From the NCBI RefSeq assembly GCF_045679545.1, contig NZ_CP166194.1, positions 1,736,001-1,800,000 of the forward strand: a stretch of DNA of 64,000 nt. Reading direction: 5' to 3'. Position numbers and translations under genes: made by a program. The notes beneath the pieces are model-generated. The model ran no database searches, was not told the origin of the DNA, and saw only the letters and a list, made by a program, of their open reading frames with translations. Positions 32,694 to 41,622 of the stretch are shown here, piece by piece. The DNA comes from Enterovibrio sp045679545 (GTDB taxonomy: Bacteria; Pseudomonadota; Gammaproteobacteria; Enterobacterales; Vibrionaceae). The number at the start of each line of letters is the position of its first letter. Positions within the stretch are counted from its first letter, which is position 1.

Positions 32694-32968
32694 ATCCATT
32701 CTCTGAATCCCGATCCCAATTCGACATACCCGCACACACCTAGCAACGTTTAGTTACGTAACCCATAGCAACCAGAAATTAATTTCGAACAAACACATTA
32801 TGCAAATGAATGCTTTAGCGGAAATTCTGGTCTCGGGTCATAGTTTGACCTTATTTCACTGAGCAAAGATTCTTCATTTCTTAGAATGGGAACACATGAA
32901 TGGTTCAGGAAACAGCTACCTTTTCACCATCATGTTGAAGAGCTCGCAGTTCAGATAGGGAGTTGGAC
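32694..32968. other. Intergenic region before CPXCG gene
   Basis: This non-coding stretch follows the hxpB terminator. It contains one 20-codon frame (32896-32958) starting 8 bases after GGGA and ending just before the ribosome-binding site of the zinc-ribbon gene. That frame could be a leader peptide or chance. Confidence 0.3.
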
Positions 32969-33172
32969 ATGCAAAATTATACTGAGAGAGGGATCGACTG
33001 TCCGCATTGTGGACATAAGATTCGCATTACATTAGATACAAGCGGCGGCGACCAAGAGTTTTACGACGATTGCCCAGCCTGCTGCAATGCTATCCACCTT
33101 AATCTGCAGATCGATACGCAGCATAAGACAATCAACTTATTTGTCGACGCGGATGACGAGCAAATTTTTTAA
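32969..33172 (+). CDS. CPXCG-motif zinc-ribbon protein
   Basis: This 67-residue acidic protein has two cysteine pairs, DCPHCGH and DCPACCN, forming a predicted zinc ribbon, and matches the small 'CPXCG motif' family of gammaproteobacteria. Its function is unknown. The ATG at 32969 follows AGGGAG at seven bases; a TTG two codons earlier is less likely. It stands alone and ends at a bidirectional terminator shared with riboflavin synthase. Confidence 0.85.
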   Translation: MQNYTERGIDCPHCGHKIRITLDTSGGDQEFYDDCPACCNAIHLNLQIDTQHKTINLFVDADDEQIF

Positions 33173-33199
33173 ATTGGCCACTTAAAATACATTACGCAA

Positions 33200-33227
33200 A
33201 AAAGCCAGCACTCGCTGGCTTTTTAAC
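33200..33227. terminator. Bidirectional terminator between CPXCG gene and riboflavin synthase gene
   Basis: A 10-bp stem (AAAAGCCAGC with GCTGGCTTTT) with A and T runs on both flanks separates two convergent genes. Confidence 0.88.
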
Positions 33228-33261
33228 GCTCAATACAAACTAAAATTAATCAGTGACAATG

Positions 33262-33870
33262 CTAGCCACGGGCAGCCAAAACTCGCTCTACCGTATCCAC
33301 GACGGCCTGGGTTTGCGGGTCGACTTCGATGTTCACCTTGTCTCCCACCTTACGCCACCCCATATTCGTGCGAAGCATGGTTTCAGGGATTAAATTGACG
33401 CAGAAACGATGCTCTCTCACCTCTCCTACCGTCAAGCTAATACCATCAATGCCGATATAGCCTTTATCGAACACATACTTGGTAATGTGCTTAGGAAGAT
33501 CGATCCAAACTTGTCGATTGTTCTCGGTATCTATCACTTCTGAAACCTGTGCCGTACACATGATGTGCCCCGACATGGAATGCCCGCCGATTTCATCGCC
33601 AAATTTCGCCGCTCTTTCTACATTAATCTTGTCACCTTCGGCCAAGGTACCGAGATTAGTCAGGTTTAACGTCGCCTGCATCAAATCAAACCACACCAAG
33701 TCGCCTTCGACTTTGGTGGCAGTCAGACAGCAACCGTTATGCGCGACCGAAGCGCCGAGCGACAACCCCTCCAATAGCGCTTCAGTAAAACGCAAAGCAT
33801 GGCTTTGAAAGTCTTTCTTTTTTTCAATGTGAACCACTTCAACCGTAGCCTGAACGATGCCCGTAAACAT
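33262..33870 (-). CDS. ribE: Riboflavin synthase alpha chain
   Basis: The enzyme makes riboflavin from two molecules of 6,7-dimethyl-8-ribityllumazine. Two repeated lumazine-binding barrels are visible: the first from MFTGIVQATVEV with GASVAHNGCCLTAT, the second with GGHSMSGHIM and IGIDGISLTV. The 202-residue length is slightly under the usual. It is called ribC or ribE depending on the organism. It is divergent from norM, as in V. cholerae and E. coli. No FMN riboswitch was seen. Confidence 0.95.
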   Translation of the reverse strand: MFTGIVQATVEVVHIEKKKDFQSHALRFTEALLEGLSLGASVAHNGCCLTATKVEGDLVWFDLMQATLNLTNLGTLAEGDKINVERAAKFGDEIGGHSMSGHIMCTAQVSEVIDTENNRQVWIDLPKHITKYVFDKGYIGIDGISLTVGEVREHRFCVNLIPETMLRTNMGWRKVGDKVNIEVDPQTQAVVDTVERVLAARG

Positions 33871-34128
33871 TATTGTTCCCTTTTATCAGTAAAAACACGT
33901 CTCTATGTCTTTCAAAACGATAGTCAGTGCCAGCGTATCGGTATAGACGAGTATCAGAGATGATAAATATAAAATACTTTAAACAACAGCTTACGCTAAT
34001 GTCACTGCCTTGAGTCAACATCATATCCAAATATGTAGTAGTTTTTCCGTAGTATCGATTGTCCCTAGCCGTTCCAGACGTATAATGCGCTGACTTTTTT
34101 CTGCCTCTTTTCTATTTCGGAGTTATGG

Positions 34129-35499
34129 GTGCAAAACTATCGCCTAGAAGCCAAATCCATCATTAAGTTGGGGATCCCTGTATTTATCGCGCAACTTGCG
34201 CAGACCTCAATGGGGTTCGTTGACACAGTAATGGCGGGTGGCGTAAGCGCCACTGACATGGCTGCGGTTGCCGTTGCATCCAGTATTTGGCTGCCCTCGA
34301 TCCTCTTTGGCATTGGCATTTTACTCGCAATGGTGCCAATCATTGCGCAGCTTCATGGCTCTGGTCGTCAAAGTAAAATTCCGTTCCAAGTGCAGCAAGG
34401 CATCTACATGGCATTGATGATGTCTGTGCCAATTATCTTAGTGCTGATTAATGCGGGTCATATCGTTAACTATATGGACGTAGAACCGGCACTGGCTGAA
34501 AAAACCATTGGCTACCTGCATGCCATTAGTTGGGCTGTGCCTGCGTTCTTATTGTTTCAAGCACTACGCAACCTTGCTGAAGGTATGTCACTCACGGTTC
34601 CAGCAATGGTGATTGGCTTTATTGGCCTCGCTGCCAACGTTCCCCTTAATTGGATCTTTGTTTACGGCAAATTTGGCGCACCTGAAATGGGTGGTGTCGG
34701 CTGTGGTGTCGCCACGGCCATTGTGTACTGGCTTATGCTGGCCGCAATGCTTATCTACATCAAAATCAACAAGCGCCTCAACCGCGTTGAAGCGTTCAAT
34801 GGATTTTCCAAGCCTGACGTTCCAGCGCTTTGGCGTATCTTCAAAATGGGCTTACCGGTTGCGGCTGCTATTTTCTTTGAAGTGACCTTGTTCGCTGTCG
34901 TCGCACTGCTGATTGCCCCTTTGGGTTCAACCGTGGTTGCCGCTCACCAAGTGGCCATTAACTTCTCTTCGATGGTGTTCATGTTGCCAATGAGCTTGGC
35001 AACAGCAGTGAGCATTCGTGTTAGCCATCAACTAGGCGAGCGCTCAATCGAGGGGGCAGCACGAGCCGCCAAACTGGGCATCTTGATTGGGTTTAGCACT
35101 GCTGTTATCACCGCTGCGCTGACTGTGTTGTTGCGCGAGCCTATTATTCATCTCTATACTAAGAATCCAGAGGTTGTCGCTATTGCAGCAAATCTGATGT
35201 TGTTAGCGGCAGTTTACCAATGCACTGATGCCATCCAAGTGGTCGCTGCAGGTGCATTACGAGGCTACAAAGACATGCGTGCCATCTTCGAGCGAACATT
35301 CATTGCCTACTGGATCCTTGGTGTTCCTATGGGCTACATCTTGGGTATGACAGACTGGATTGTTGAACCCATGGGTGCATACGGTTTTTGGATAGGCATT
35401 ATCATTGGCTTAACGTCTGCCGCTATCATGCTGGGAATGCGCTTGCATTGGATTCGCAAGCAGCCTGAATCGTTCCAATTGGCGATGGCCGAGAAATAA
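34129..35499 (+). CDS. norM: MATE-family multidrug efflux pump NorM
   Basis: NorM exports cationic drugs and dyes in exchange for Na+ or H+. The 456-residue, twelve-helix protein is close to V. cholerae NorM, including the conserved aspartate in GFVDTVMAGG (D32) and the LNWIFVYGKFGAPEMGGVGC segment. The start is GTG at 34129, after CGGAG; an ATG six bases before it is out of frame. A terminator follows. Regulation is not visible. Confidence 0.95.
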   Translation: MQNYRLEAKSIIKLGIPVFIAQLAQTSMGFVDTVMAGGVSATDMAAVAVASSIWLPSILFGIGILLAMVPIIAQLHGSGRQSKIPFQVQQGIYMALMMSVPIILVLINAGHIVNYMDVEPALAEKTIGYLHAISWAVPAFLLFQALRNLAEGMSLTVPAMVIGFIGLAANVPLNWIFVYGKFGAPEMGGVGCGVATAIVYWLMLAAMLIYIKINKRLNRVEAFNGFSKPDVPALWRIFKMGLPVAAAIFFEVTLFAVVALLIAPLGSTVVAAHQVAINFSSMVFMLPMSLATAVSIRVSHQLGERSIEGAARAAKLGILIGFSTAVITAALTVLLREPIIHLYTKNPEVVAIAANLMLLAAVYQCTDAIQVVAAGALRGYKDMRAIFERTFIAYWILGVPMGYILGMTDWIVEPMGAYGFWIGIIIGLTSAAIMLGMRLHWIRKQPESFQLAMAEK

Positions 35500-35521
35500 C
35501 CTCACGACCTATAGACCATTC

Positions 35522-35549
35522 AAATCCCGACGCTTAGTCGGGATTTTTC
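35522..35549 (+). terminator. Terminator of norM
   Basis: A 10-bp stem (AAATCCCGAC with GTCGGGATTT) with a 5-base loop runs into T residues. Confidence 0.85.
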
Positions 35550-35608
35550 ATTCTGCACCACGATTTTCGATCCCGCTTTTCATATACTTCGTAAACATTG
35601 ATAGTGAT

Positions 35609-36655
35609 TTGAAATATTGGACTTCTACTGGTTTGAAAATCTCACTCCTTTTAGTGAATACTTTGCTTGTTGCCACCTTGAGCGGTTGCTTTGGCACAGA
35701 TCCGGCAGTGGAAAACTTCTCCGACTATCAACAACGACTCGCCAATGTACTCGATACTGAACCACTTCCTCTGCATGACGCCGTTGTGATTGCACTTCCC
35801 AGAAAACGAGAGCTTGCTCTACCCGTTGAAGATGTTCGAATGGGATTGCTCGATGCCTATGAACTAAGAGAATGCGGTTTGTTTCAACTTGTCGCAGACA
35901 GGAACTCGATTCTTGGCAAGGTGCAGGATGCGTTTCGCCAATTGGACTATGAAGTGAAACTGCTCAGTACGTTAGAACGTTGTTTGGATTTGATTGAAGA
36001 CCCGACTCTCACTGTAACATTAAAAGACGTTCAGGCGCAGAAGCAACGTCAAATAAACACTGTCTATTGGAATACCTTTACAACCAGCGAGGCGTGGCGA
36101 AAACAACTCGCTCCGTCCGGTTCCGCAATGGTCTCCCCTGACGCACCACTTCCCCATAGTGATGCATTGCTAGCCATTGGGGCTTTCTCCAAGGTATTAC
36201 ACTCGCCCCCAGCGGATATCGATATCATTGCGATGCAAGAGCCCATCGAAAAACAGCGCTATCTCGGTGCGTTATTTTATTCTATGGATGAAAGCACACG
36301 ATGGCTAAACACCATTACACAACAACTCGAGCGTGATGATGGCAGAGTGATCTGCGGAGAGAACCGCGACAAAACACGACTCAATTACCTTCGAAATGTT
36401 TTTGATAAATTTTTTGTTGGTGACGTGCAGCCCTATCTCGCAAAAATAAACGGACTTTATCTTGATGTTCAGCCTGCTCTTGAAGCGTTAAATAGACAAC
36501 TGCCTGGCACTTCTGCGTTTTTGCCCTACGGCGAAGCTTATCTTGGTGGCGCTCATTATCAAGATTTTCAGCAATCCATCAAAAATCACGTCGGCTATTG
36601 GCAAAGCCTTTTCAAACGCTGTCAGCTAGAAGTGGGCAATACGTTGAAAAAATAG
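35609..36655 (+). CDS. DUF3080 family lipoprotein
   Basis: This 348-residue protein has a hydrophobic leader and a lipobox (TLSGC, Cys27), so it should be lipid-anchored in the envelope. The rest is mostly helical and matches the DUF3080 family of vibrios and relatives, whose function is unknown. No ATG fits; TTG at 35609 is the best start, with weak ribosome-binding sequence. It stands between the norM terminator and the tRNA-Val promoter, so it is monocistronic. Confidence 0.82.
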   Translation: MKYWTSTGLKISLLLVNTLLVATLSGCFGTDPAVENFSDYQQRLANVLDTEPLPLHDAVVIALPRKRELALPVEDVRMGLLDAYELRECGLFQLVADRNSILGKVQDAFRQLDYEVKLLSTLERCLDLIEDPTLTVTLKDVQAQKQRQINTVYWNTFTTSEAWRKQLAPSGSAMVSPDAPLPHSDALLAIGAFSKVLHSPPADIDIIAMQEPIEKQRYLGALFYSMDESTRWLNTITQQLERDDGRVICGENRDKTRLNYLRNVFDKFFVGDVQPYLAKINGLYLDVQPALEALNRQLPGTSAFLPYGEAYLGGAHYQDFQQSIKNHVGYWQSLFKRCQLEVGNTLKK

Positions 36656-36770
36656 ACTGAACCTTACTTCCCTGAAACCAATTACTTGAGCTTTCGTGCA
36701 CACAGAGGCATCAATTTGTTCACCAAATCGTCAAACGAACGCAGAAGCACAAAAAAGTCAGGTTTTACGC

Positions 36771-36799
36771 TTGCGTGCGTTACTCCTACTCGCTAATAT
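36771..36799 (+). promoter_or_regulatory. Predicted promoter of tRNA-Val cluster
   Basis: TTGCGT (36771-36776) and TAATAT (36794-36799) are 17 bases apart. The C-rich sequence CACCCCGC follows at the likely start site, the GC-rich discriminator typical of stringently controlled stable-RNA promoters. Confidence 0.55.
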
Positions 36800-36844
36800 T
36801 CACCCCGCTTTCACGGAAAGCTTCGCTGAAGTTCAGCACGGTAT

Positions 36845-36921
36845 GCGTCTATAGCTCAGTTGGTTAGAGTACTGCCTTGACATGGCAGGGGTCGGCAGTT
36901 CGAGTCTGCCTAGACGCACCA
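36845..36921 (+). tRNA. tRNA-Val (GAC), copy 1
   Basis: This 77-base cloverleaf has acceptor stem GCGTCTA/TAGACGC, anticodon loop TTGACAT with anticodon GAC, T arm GGCAG-TTCGAGT-CTGCC and an encoded CCA. Confidence 0.95.
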
Positions 36922-36944
36922 AGCTTTTCATAAGAAAAAGTAAT

Positions 36945-37021
36945 GCGCCCGTAGCTCAGTTGGTTAGAGTATCGCCTTGACATGGCGGGGGTCGGCAGTT
37001 CGAGTCTGCCCGGGCGCACCA
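36945..37021 (+). tRNA. tRNA-Val (GAC), copy 2
   Basis: This 77-base cloverleaf has acceptor stem GCGCCCG/CGGGCGC, anticodon GAC in loop TTGACAT, and an encoded CCA. The anticodon stem differs from copies 1 and 3 (TCGCC/GGCGG, one T-G pair). Confidence 0.95.
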
Positions 37022-37053
37022 TTCCTTCCCTAACCAGGATGGAATCAGAATTT

Positions 37054-37130
37054 GGGTCTATAGCTCAGTTGGTTAGAGTACTGCCTTGACATGGCAGGGG
37101 TCGGCAGTTCGAGTCTGCCTAGACCCACCA
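37054..37130 (+). tRNA. tRNA-Val (GAC), copy 3
   Basis: This 77-base cloverleaf is identical to copy 1 except for the second acceptor pair (GGGTCTA/TAGACCC). The anticodon is GAC and CCA is encoded. Confidence 0.95.
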
Positions 37131-37179
37131 AATTCCAATAATCGCACTCTCTTTTAGAGAATCCCAATCGCGATTATTC

Positions 37180-37255
37180 GGGCGATTAGCTCAGTTGGGA
37201 GAGCACCTCCCTTACAAGGAGGGGGTCACTGGTTCGAGCCCGGTATCGCCCACCA
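37180..37255 (+). tRNA. tRNA-Val (TAC)
   Basis: This 76-base cloverleaf has acceptor stem GGGCGAT/ATCGCCC, anticodon loop CTTACAA with TAC, and an encoded CCA. It is close to E. coli tRNA-Val(UAC) and is last in the cluster before the terminator. Confidence 0.96.
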
Positions 37256-37262
37256 CTTTCGT

Positions 37263-37307
37263 AAGAAGTAAAAAAGCCTGCTCATTGAGCAGGCTTTTTT
37301 ACTTCTT
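37263..37307 (+). terminator. Terminator of tRNA-Val operon
   Basis: A nearly 22-bp uninterrupted inverted repeat (37263-37284 with 37286-37307), containing AGCCTGCTCA and a T run, directly follows the last tRNA. Confidence 0.92.
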
Positions 37308-37464
37308 CCTCCCGCAATCAAGCCCTTCAAATTCAATTTCCTCTCGCTTTACAATTCAAAATCACGATGCAGTTGTCGTGCCGTAGCGATAAATCTCAAG
37401 GCCTGTTCTATGCTCATTAATGTGAGCGCATATGAGACGAACAACCCAAATGAGAGACGATTAA

Positions 37465-39351
37465 ATGATCATTCCTCGTTCCATCAAGCACAAAATTTCA
37501 CTGGCCATTGCCACAATCATCATTGTTGTTGCTGCCGTTCAGTTCCAGCGGCAAGATCAACAATTGACATCCTACACCCAGGATTCAGTCAATCAATACG
37601 TCGACTCTGTCGGTATTGCCAGCGCCAAGGGCATTCAAAACTGGATTCAACCTCGCCTAGACATCATTCAAAGTGCCAAGGAAACGGACTTAAATGTTAA
37701 AGATGGGCCTCTTTTTCCTTACCTGAATCAAGCACTTCTTTCCGGTGGCTTTCAGTCTGTCTATATCGGAACGGGCTCTGGTGAGATGATTCGTTTCAAT
37801 GGCAAGCCCTCGAGTGAAGGCTACGACCCAAGGAAACGCCCTTGGTATATCGAAGCCAATTCAAGCCCTTCCCCAGTGATCACCGCCCCGTACAAAGATT
37901 CTGTAACAGGTGAACTGGTCGTGACTATTGCCCAGCAGTACTCTCGACGCTCTGGTGAAAACGCCGTTATTGCTGGCGACATAAAGATCAAACAGCTCAT
38001 TGAATACATCAACAGTATTAGTAGCCAAAATACACAGGCATTACTCCTAGACAACAAAGCAACCTTACTTGCCAGTGCTGACCCTTCAATGTCGCTTAAG
38101 CCAGCAAGTGAACTGTCGTCTCAACTGACTTCTGAAGCCCTACCCGTTCTTGCTGCAAATCCAATTGTCAGCGAGCTAACACTGGGCAACATTCCCTATC
38201 TATTCAACATTACCGCTATTGAAGGTACGCCTTGGTATCTCGCAGTTGCTATCAACAAGGACCACGCTTTCCATACCGTCGTCGCCAATCGAACAGATTC
38301 ATTCATTTTTTCGCTCATTCAAGTGTTATTGGTAACAGGAATAACCATTTTTCTTGTCAGCAAATTGCTTCAACCATTGTCCCAAATCATGCGTGCTATG
38401 AAGAAACTCGCCAATGGCGATCTCACCGCGCGTGTTGACGTAAACACTAAGGATGAAATCAGCGTTATCGCCAAAGGCATCAATGACGTTGCTCAGAACT
38501 TACAGGACATCGTTGGCGGCATTTCTGAAGCGACGTCTAAAATTTCTTCAGAAGTTAAAGAAGTAAAAACAAAAACCATGGAAAACCATGATGTTCTGTC
38601 CCACCACAGCGAAGTGACTCAGCTTGTTGTTTCTCGCGTTGAGAAAATGAGTACAACAGTCCATACCGTGGCAGAAAGCGCCTCTGACGCTTTGAGCTGC
38701 ACCCAAAAAACGCAACAACAAACCGCCGACTCCAAACAACAAGTCAGCCAATCCGTTACGGGGATTAATTCACTACTGAGTGAAATCACACTGATGGAAA
38801 GTGACATTCAAGCCATGAGTGAAAACTCAGAGAAAATCGCCTCTGTTTTAACCGTCATCGGCGAGATTGCCGACCAAACTAACTTACTCGCATTAAACGC
38901 AGCCATTGAAGCTGCTCGTGCAGGTGAGCAAGGACGAGGCTTTGCTGTGGTTGCAGATGAAGTTCGCGCACTTGCAAGTCGCACCCAACAAAGCACCTCT
39001 GAAATTAATGAAATGCTTCAAAAGTTGAATGAAGGGACGGTGAACGCCGTTCGCGCTATCGATAACACTAAGAAGAGTTGCTTACAAAATGTTGAGCAAA
39101 CCAAAACGGTTGATGCCAATCTCGATATTATGAGCGCGTCAGTAGAAGAAATTAACATGTTGAACAGTAACATCACCGACGTAACACGCACTCAAAGCCA
39201 AGCATCAGAAGAAATTAGTGAGAGCATTCGAACCATTCGAGAAATGGTCGAGAAACTCAATGTAAGTGGTGAAGCCACTCTCAGCAATGTGCAGCAACTT
39301 TCTTCCTCAAATCAGCAACTCACCTCGGCTATTGCTAAGTTCAATATCTAG
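37465..39351 (+). CDS. Methyl-accepting chemotaxis protein with dCache sensor
   Basis: This 628-residue membrane receptor has one helix near residues 12-28, a periplasmic dCache domain to about residue 275 (with RPWYIEA and YKDSVTGELVVTIAQ, typical of the membrane-distal module), a second helix near 280-300, a HAMP domain (LANGDLTARVDVNTKDEI), and a cytoplasmic signalling hairpin near 465-515 (IADQTNLLALNAAIEAARAG). The ligand is unknown; many dCache domains of this type bind amino acids or organic acids. No CheR pentapeptide is evident at the C-terminus (AKFNI). It appears monocistronic. Confidence 0.93.
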   Translation: MIIPRSIKHKISLAIATIIIVVAAVQFQRQDQQLTSYTQDSVNQYVDSVGIASAKGIQNWIQPRLDIIQSAKETDLNVKDGPLFPYLNQALLSGGFQSVYIGTGSGEMIRFNGKPSSEGYDPRKRPWYIEANSSPSPVITAPYKDSVTGELVVTIAQQYSRRSGENAVIAGDIKIKQLIEYINSISSQNTQALLLDNKATLLASADPSMSLKPASELSSQLTSEALPVLAANPIVSELTLGNIPYLFNITAIEGTPWYLAVAINKDHAFHTVVANRTDSFIFSLIQVLLVTGITIFLVSKLLQPLSQIMRAMKKLANGDLTARVDVNTKDEISVIAKGINDVAQNLQDIVGGISEATSKISSEVKEVKTKTMENHDVLSHHSEVTQLVVSRVEKMSTTVHTVAESASDALSCTQKTQQQTADSKQQVSQSVTGINSLLSEITLMESDIQAMSENSEKIASVLTVIGEIADQTNLLALNAAIEAARAGEQGRGFAVVADEVRALASRTQQSTSEINEMLQKLNEGTVNAVRAIDNTKKSCLQNVEQTKTVDANLDIMSASVEEINMLNSNITDVTRTQSQASEEISESIRTIREMVEKLNVSGEATLSNVQQLSSSNQQLTSAIAKFNI

Positions 39352-39542
39352 TGCGTGCTGCATTGCCAGCTCTTTACGGGCTGGCAGCCTATTTTCTGCC
39401 GCAAACACCCTATTCAAAAAAAACCATTTAGAGCCAACTCGTTGTATGTCCGCCAGTTTTACAAACAGGCGATAGAAACACTCTTTTAGCCACATATTCT
39501 TGTTTCCAATTGTCTTAAAAAGCACTATCATCGCGCCGTTTT

Positions 39543-39640
39543 GGGGAGTAGTCATTCCGTCGCGCTGTCGTCATCTCGTAGCATCTGCTACCGGCACGCG
39601 AGAACACAGGTATCTTGTGTTTTGACGAGACCAACGCCAT
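39543..39640 (+). ncRNA. yybP-ykoY (manganese) riboswitch candidate
   Basis: The alx leader carries GGGGAGTAG (39543-39551), the hallmark 5' loop of the yybP-ykoY element, and a 3' GACCAACGCC (39629-39638) resembling the conserved ACCAAC part. Between them are small hairpins GTAGCA/TGCTAC and AACACA/TGTGTT, and TCGTCA pairs with TGACGA. In E. coli the same element precedes alx and mntP and responds to Mn2+ and pH. Boundaries are approximate. Confidence 0.72.
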
Positions 39641-39719
39641 TTATTCGCTTATTTTGCTTATAACTGCGCGGTTGGTTAGGTGCTCCCATCCCCTATTCCC
39701 TCCGCGCATCGGAGGTGTC

Positions 39720-40682
39720 ATGTTACTCAGTGGACTTTTCTCAGGTTACGAAGGTCTGTTAGTTCTTACCGTGTTGATGCTTGGCATCGACTTATTGATC
39801 ACACGTGGAAAAATCAGCTTTCGCAGCGCAGCAATGTGGAGCGTATTCTGGTTCTCTCTTGCGTTTGCTTTCGCTGGAGCTATTTATCTATTTTGGCCGC
39901 ATATGGCGCCAACCAGTGAACTGACTAATGGTGAAGCCGCGACGTCGTTTATCACGGGCTATCTGCTGGAGAAATCTCTCAGCGTCGATAACTTGTTTGT
40001 CTTTGCCCTGATCTTTGCGCAATTCAAAGTGCCAGAAAATCACGTCCCTCGCATCTTGATGCTTGGTATTGTGGGGGCGTTGGTACTGCGTGGCATTATG
40101 ATTTCATTGGGTGCGCCGCTTATCGCACAATTCCACGTTGTGCTGTACCTGTTCGGTTTCTTCTTGATCTGGACGGGCGTACAAATGTGGCGTCAGCATG
40201 GCGAAGAGAACGAGTCTTTTTCTGACAGCTTTGCGGTAAGACTGGTGAAGCGCTTCTTACGTGTAAGCCCTGATTATGACGGCAACAAGCTGTTTACTCG
40301 CGATGCACTCGGCATTTTGGCAACGCCAATGCTGGTGGTTGTTATGGTGATTGCGATGACAGACGTGATGTTCGCGCTTGATTCCATTCCGGCTATCTTT
40401 GCGGTAACGCAAGAGCCGTACTTGGTGCTAGCGGCTAACGTGTTTGCTTTGCTTGGCTTGCGCTCGCTCTATTTCGTGCTTGGCGGCATGCTGAACAAGT
40501 TCGCGTATCTACACCATACGTTGGCGTTTATGCTGTGCTTTATCGGTACAAAGATGCTGTTGATTGAAACGCCATTTGCTATCGCGACGCCTGTGTCACT
40601 GGGTGTGATTTTGGCGTCGTTGACAATCGGTATCGGTGCGTCAATTTGGAAGCAACGTCAGCTCGAGAAAGTCGCTCTCTAA
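39720..40682 (+). CDS. alx: TerC/Alx-family membrane protein, probable Mn2+ exporter
   Basis: The 320-residue protein resembles E. coli Alx, a TerC-family protein linked to manganese export. Conserved acidic motifs in helices are FITGYLLEKSLSVDNLFVFA and AMTDVMFALDSIPAIFAVT. About eight hydrophobic helices are visible. The ATG at 39720 follows GGAGGT; the frame extends 35 codons upstream without support and that part overlaps the riboswitch. The leader RNA suggests control by manganese or pH. Confidence 0.9.
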   Translation: MLLSGLFSGYEGLLVLTVLMLGIDLLITRGKISFRSAAMWSVFWFSLAFAFAGAIYLFWPHMAPTSELTNGEAATSFITGYLLEKSLSVDNLFVFALIFAQFKVPENHVPRILMLGIVGALVLRGIMISLGAPLIAQFHVVLYLFGFFLIWTGVQMWRQHGEENESFSDSFAVRLVKRFLRVSPDYDGNKLFTRDALGILATPMLVVVMVIAMTDVMFALDSIPAIFAVTQEPYLVLAANVFALLGLRSLYFVLGGMLNKFAYLHHTLAFMLCFIGTKMLLIETPFAIATPVSLGVILASLTIGIGASIWKQRQLEKVAL

Positions 40683-40758
40683 CCATTCTTAACCCACGTT
40701 GCCTTGATGTTCTCTCGGCAACGTCTGTTAAAAGAAATAAAATACGATTAAAAAAATG

Positions 40759-40786
40759 CGGGCTCAATACTGAGCCCGTTTTCTTT
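40759..40786. terminator. Terminator between alx and LolA-like gene
   Basis: CGGGCTCA pairs with TGAGCCCG around a 4-base loop, followed by TTTTCTTT on the plus strand. An A run on the other side may serve the convergent minus-strand operon. Confidence 0.82.
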
Positions 40787-40820
40787 CCTTTTTGCCAAGT
40801 CTGAAACGCCCCTCTTTCAC

Positions 40821-41621
40821 TTATCTCGACAAGGCCTGCAAACGTTGGCTTCTAAAATCGTTCTTATTCAATGGTTCGCCAAATTGATAATTCGACCAAA
40901 TCATTACCGTTCTGCGTCCGTTAAGTTCATTCGTCATATCCAACTGCAACGGTCGCCAACGGCCATTATCAGGTAAAACATAGTCTGAGAGCAGTAACGT
41001 TTTTTCATGGACACCACGGCGATTATGGAAGATGACTTTTTGAGCTCGGTTGTGTTCCGTGTCCACCCAGATCACTCGCTTGCTGTATCCGGAGTTTTCA
41101 TTCATTGGATAGCTTTCGATGACTTCGCAGCTCAGTGTGCTATCTGGGCATGGCTCTGTTCTCAGCCATTTGTAGGTATATTCATCCAATTCTTGTTTGG
41201 CGAGATCCTCATAGGAAAATTCCGAAGAAACAAACTTGCCAGAGACATTCGAACTGGAAATACGTTTGGTACGCGACGCGGCGGGCAAATAGAGCCACTG
41301 ATGATCATCGTCAGGCTCAGTTCTGGCGTGGGTCAGCAATGCAATGCCTCGCATGTCGCCAGGTGACTCAAACACCAGGACATTATATTCGCTGGGCGTG
41401 TTACCCAGATCTTCAAGCGTTAGGCTACGAAACGACCGTTTAACCTCGCGATTACCGAGATATAAGATCATTTCGCCATCAGCACTTGAGGTGCCATAAC
41501 CGCTATAGGACTGATCCATCTTCTCCGCTATTTCCCTTCCCTTCTCGGCATCATTGGCCAATAGATTGGGAGACATTAGGAGCAGCGTCACCGAAAGCAT
41601 CAAGGGGGTAAACCTTCGCAT
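40821..41621 (-). CDS. LolA-like outer membrane lipoprotein-sorting protein paired with MMPL transporter
   Basis: The 266-residue protein has a signal peptide ending at LLANDA and the fold signature of the family annotated 'outer membrane lipoprotein-sorting protein' (LolA-like beta half-barrel), including WLYLPAASRTKRISSS and KWLRTEPC. Such proteins commonly sit beside MMPL-type RND transporters and are thought to carry lipids through the periplasm. It starts two bases after the transporter stop codon, with AGGAGG before its ATG, so the two are made together. It is the last gene of the long minus-strand cluster. Confidence 0.85.
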   Translation of the reverse strand: MRRFTPLMLSVTLLLMSPNLLANDAEKGREIAEKMDQSYSGYGTSSADGEMILYLGNREVKRSFRSLTLEDLGNTPSEYNVLVFESPGDMRGIALLTHARTEPDDDHQWLYLPAASRTKRISSSNVSGKFVSSEFSYEDLAKQELDEYTYKWLRTEPCPDSTLSCEVIESYPMNENSGYSKRVIWVDTEHNRAQKVIFHNRRGVHEKTLLLSDYVLPDNGRWRPLQLDMTNELNGRRTVMIWSNYQFGEPLNKNDFRSQRLQALSR

Positions 41622-41622
41622 A

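Noticed and set aside
37195..37386. A 63-codon frame across the last tRNA-Val
   Set aside because: It is formed by tRNA and terminator sequence.
39615..39719. A longer start for the Alx/TerC protein
   Set aside because: It would overlap the riboswitch and lacks a ribosome-binding site. GGAGGT lies before the ATG at 39720.
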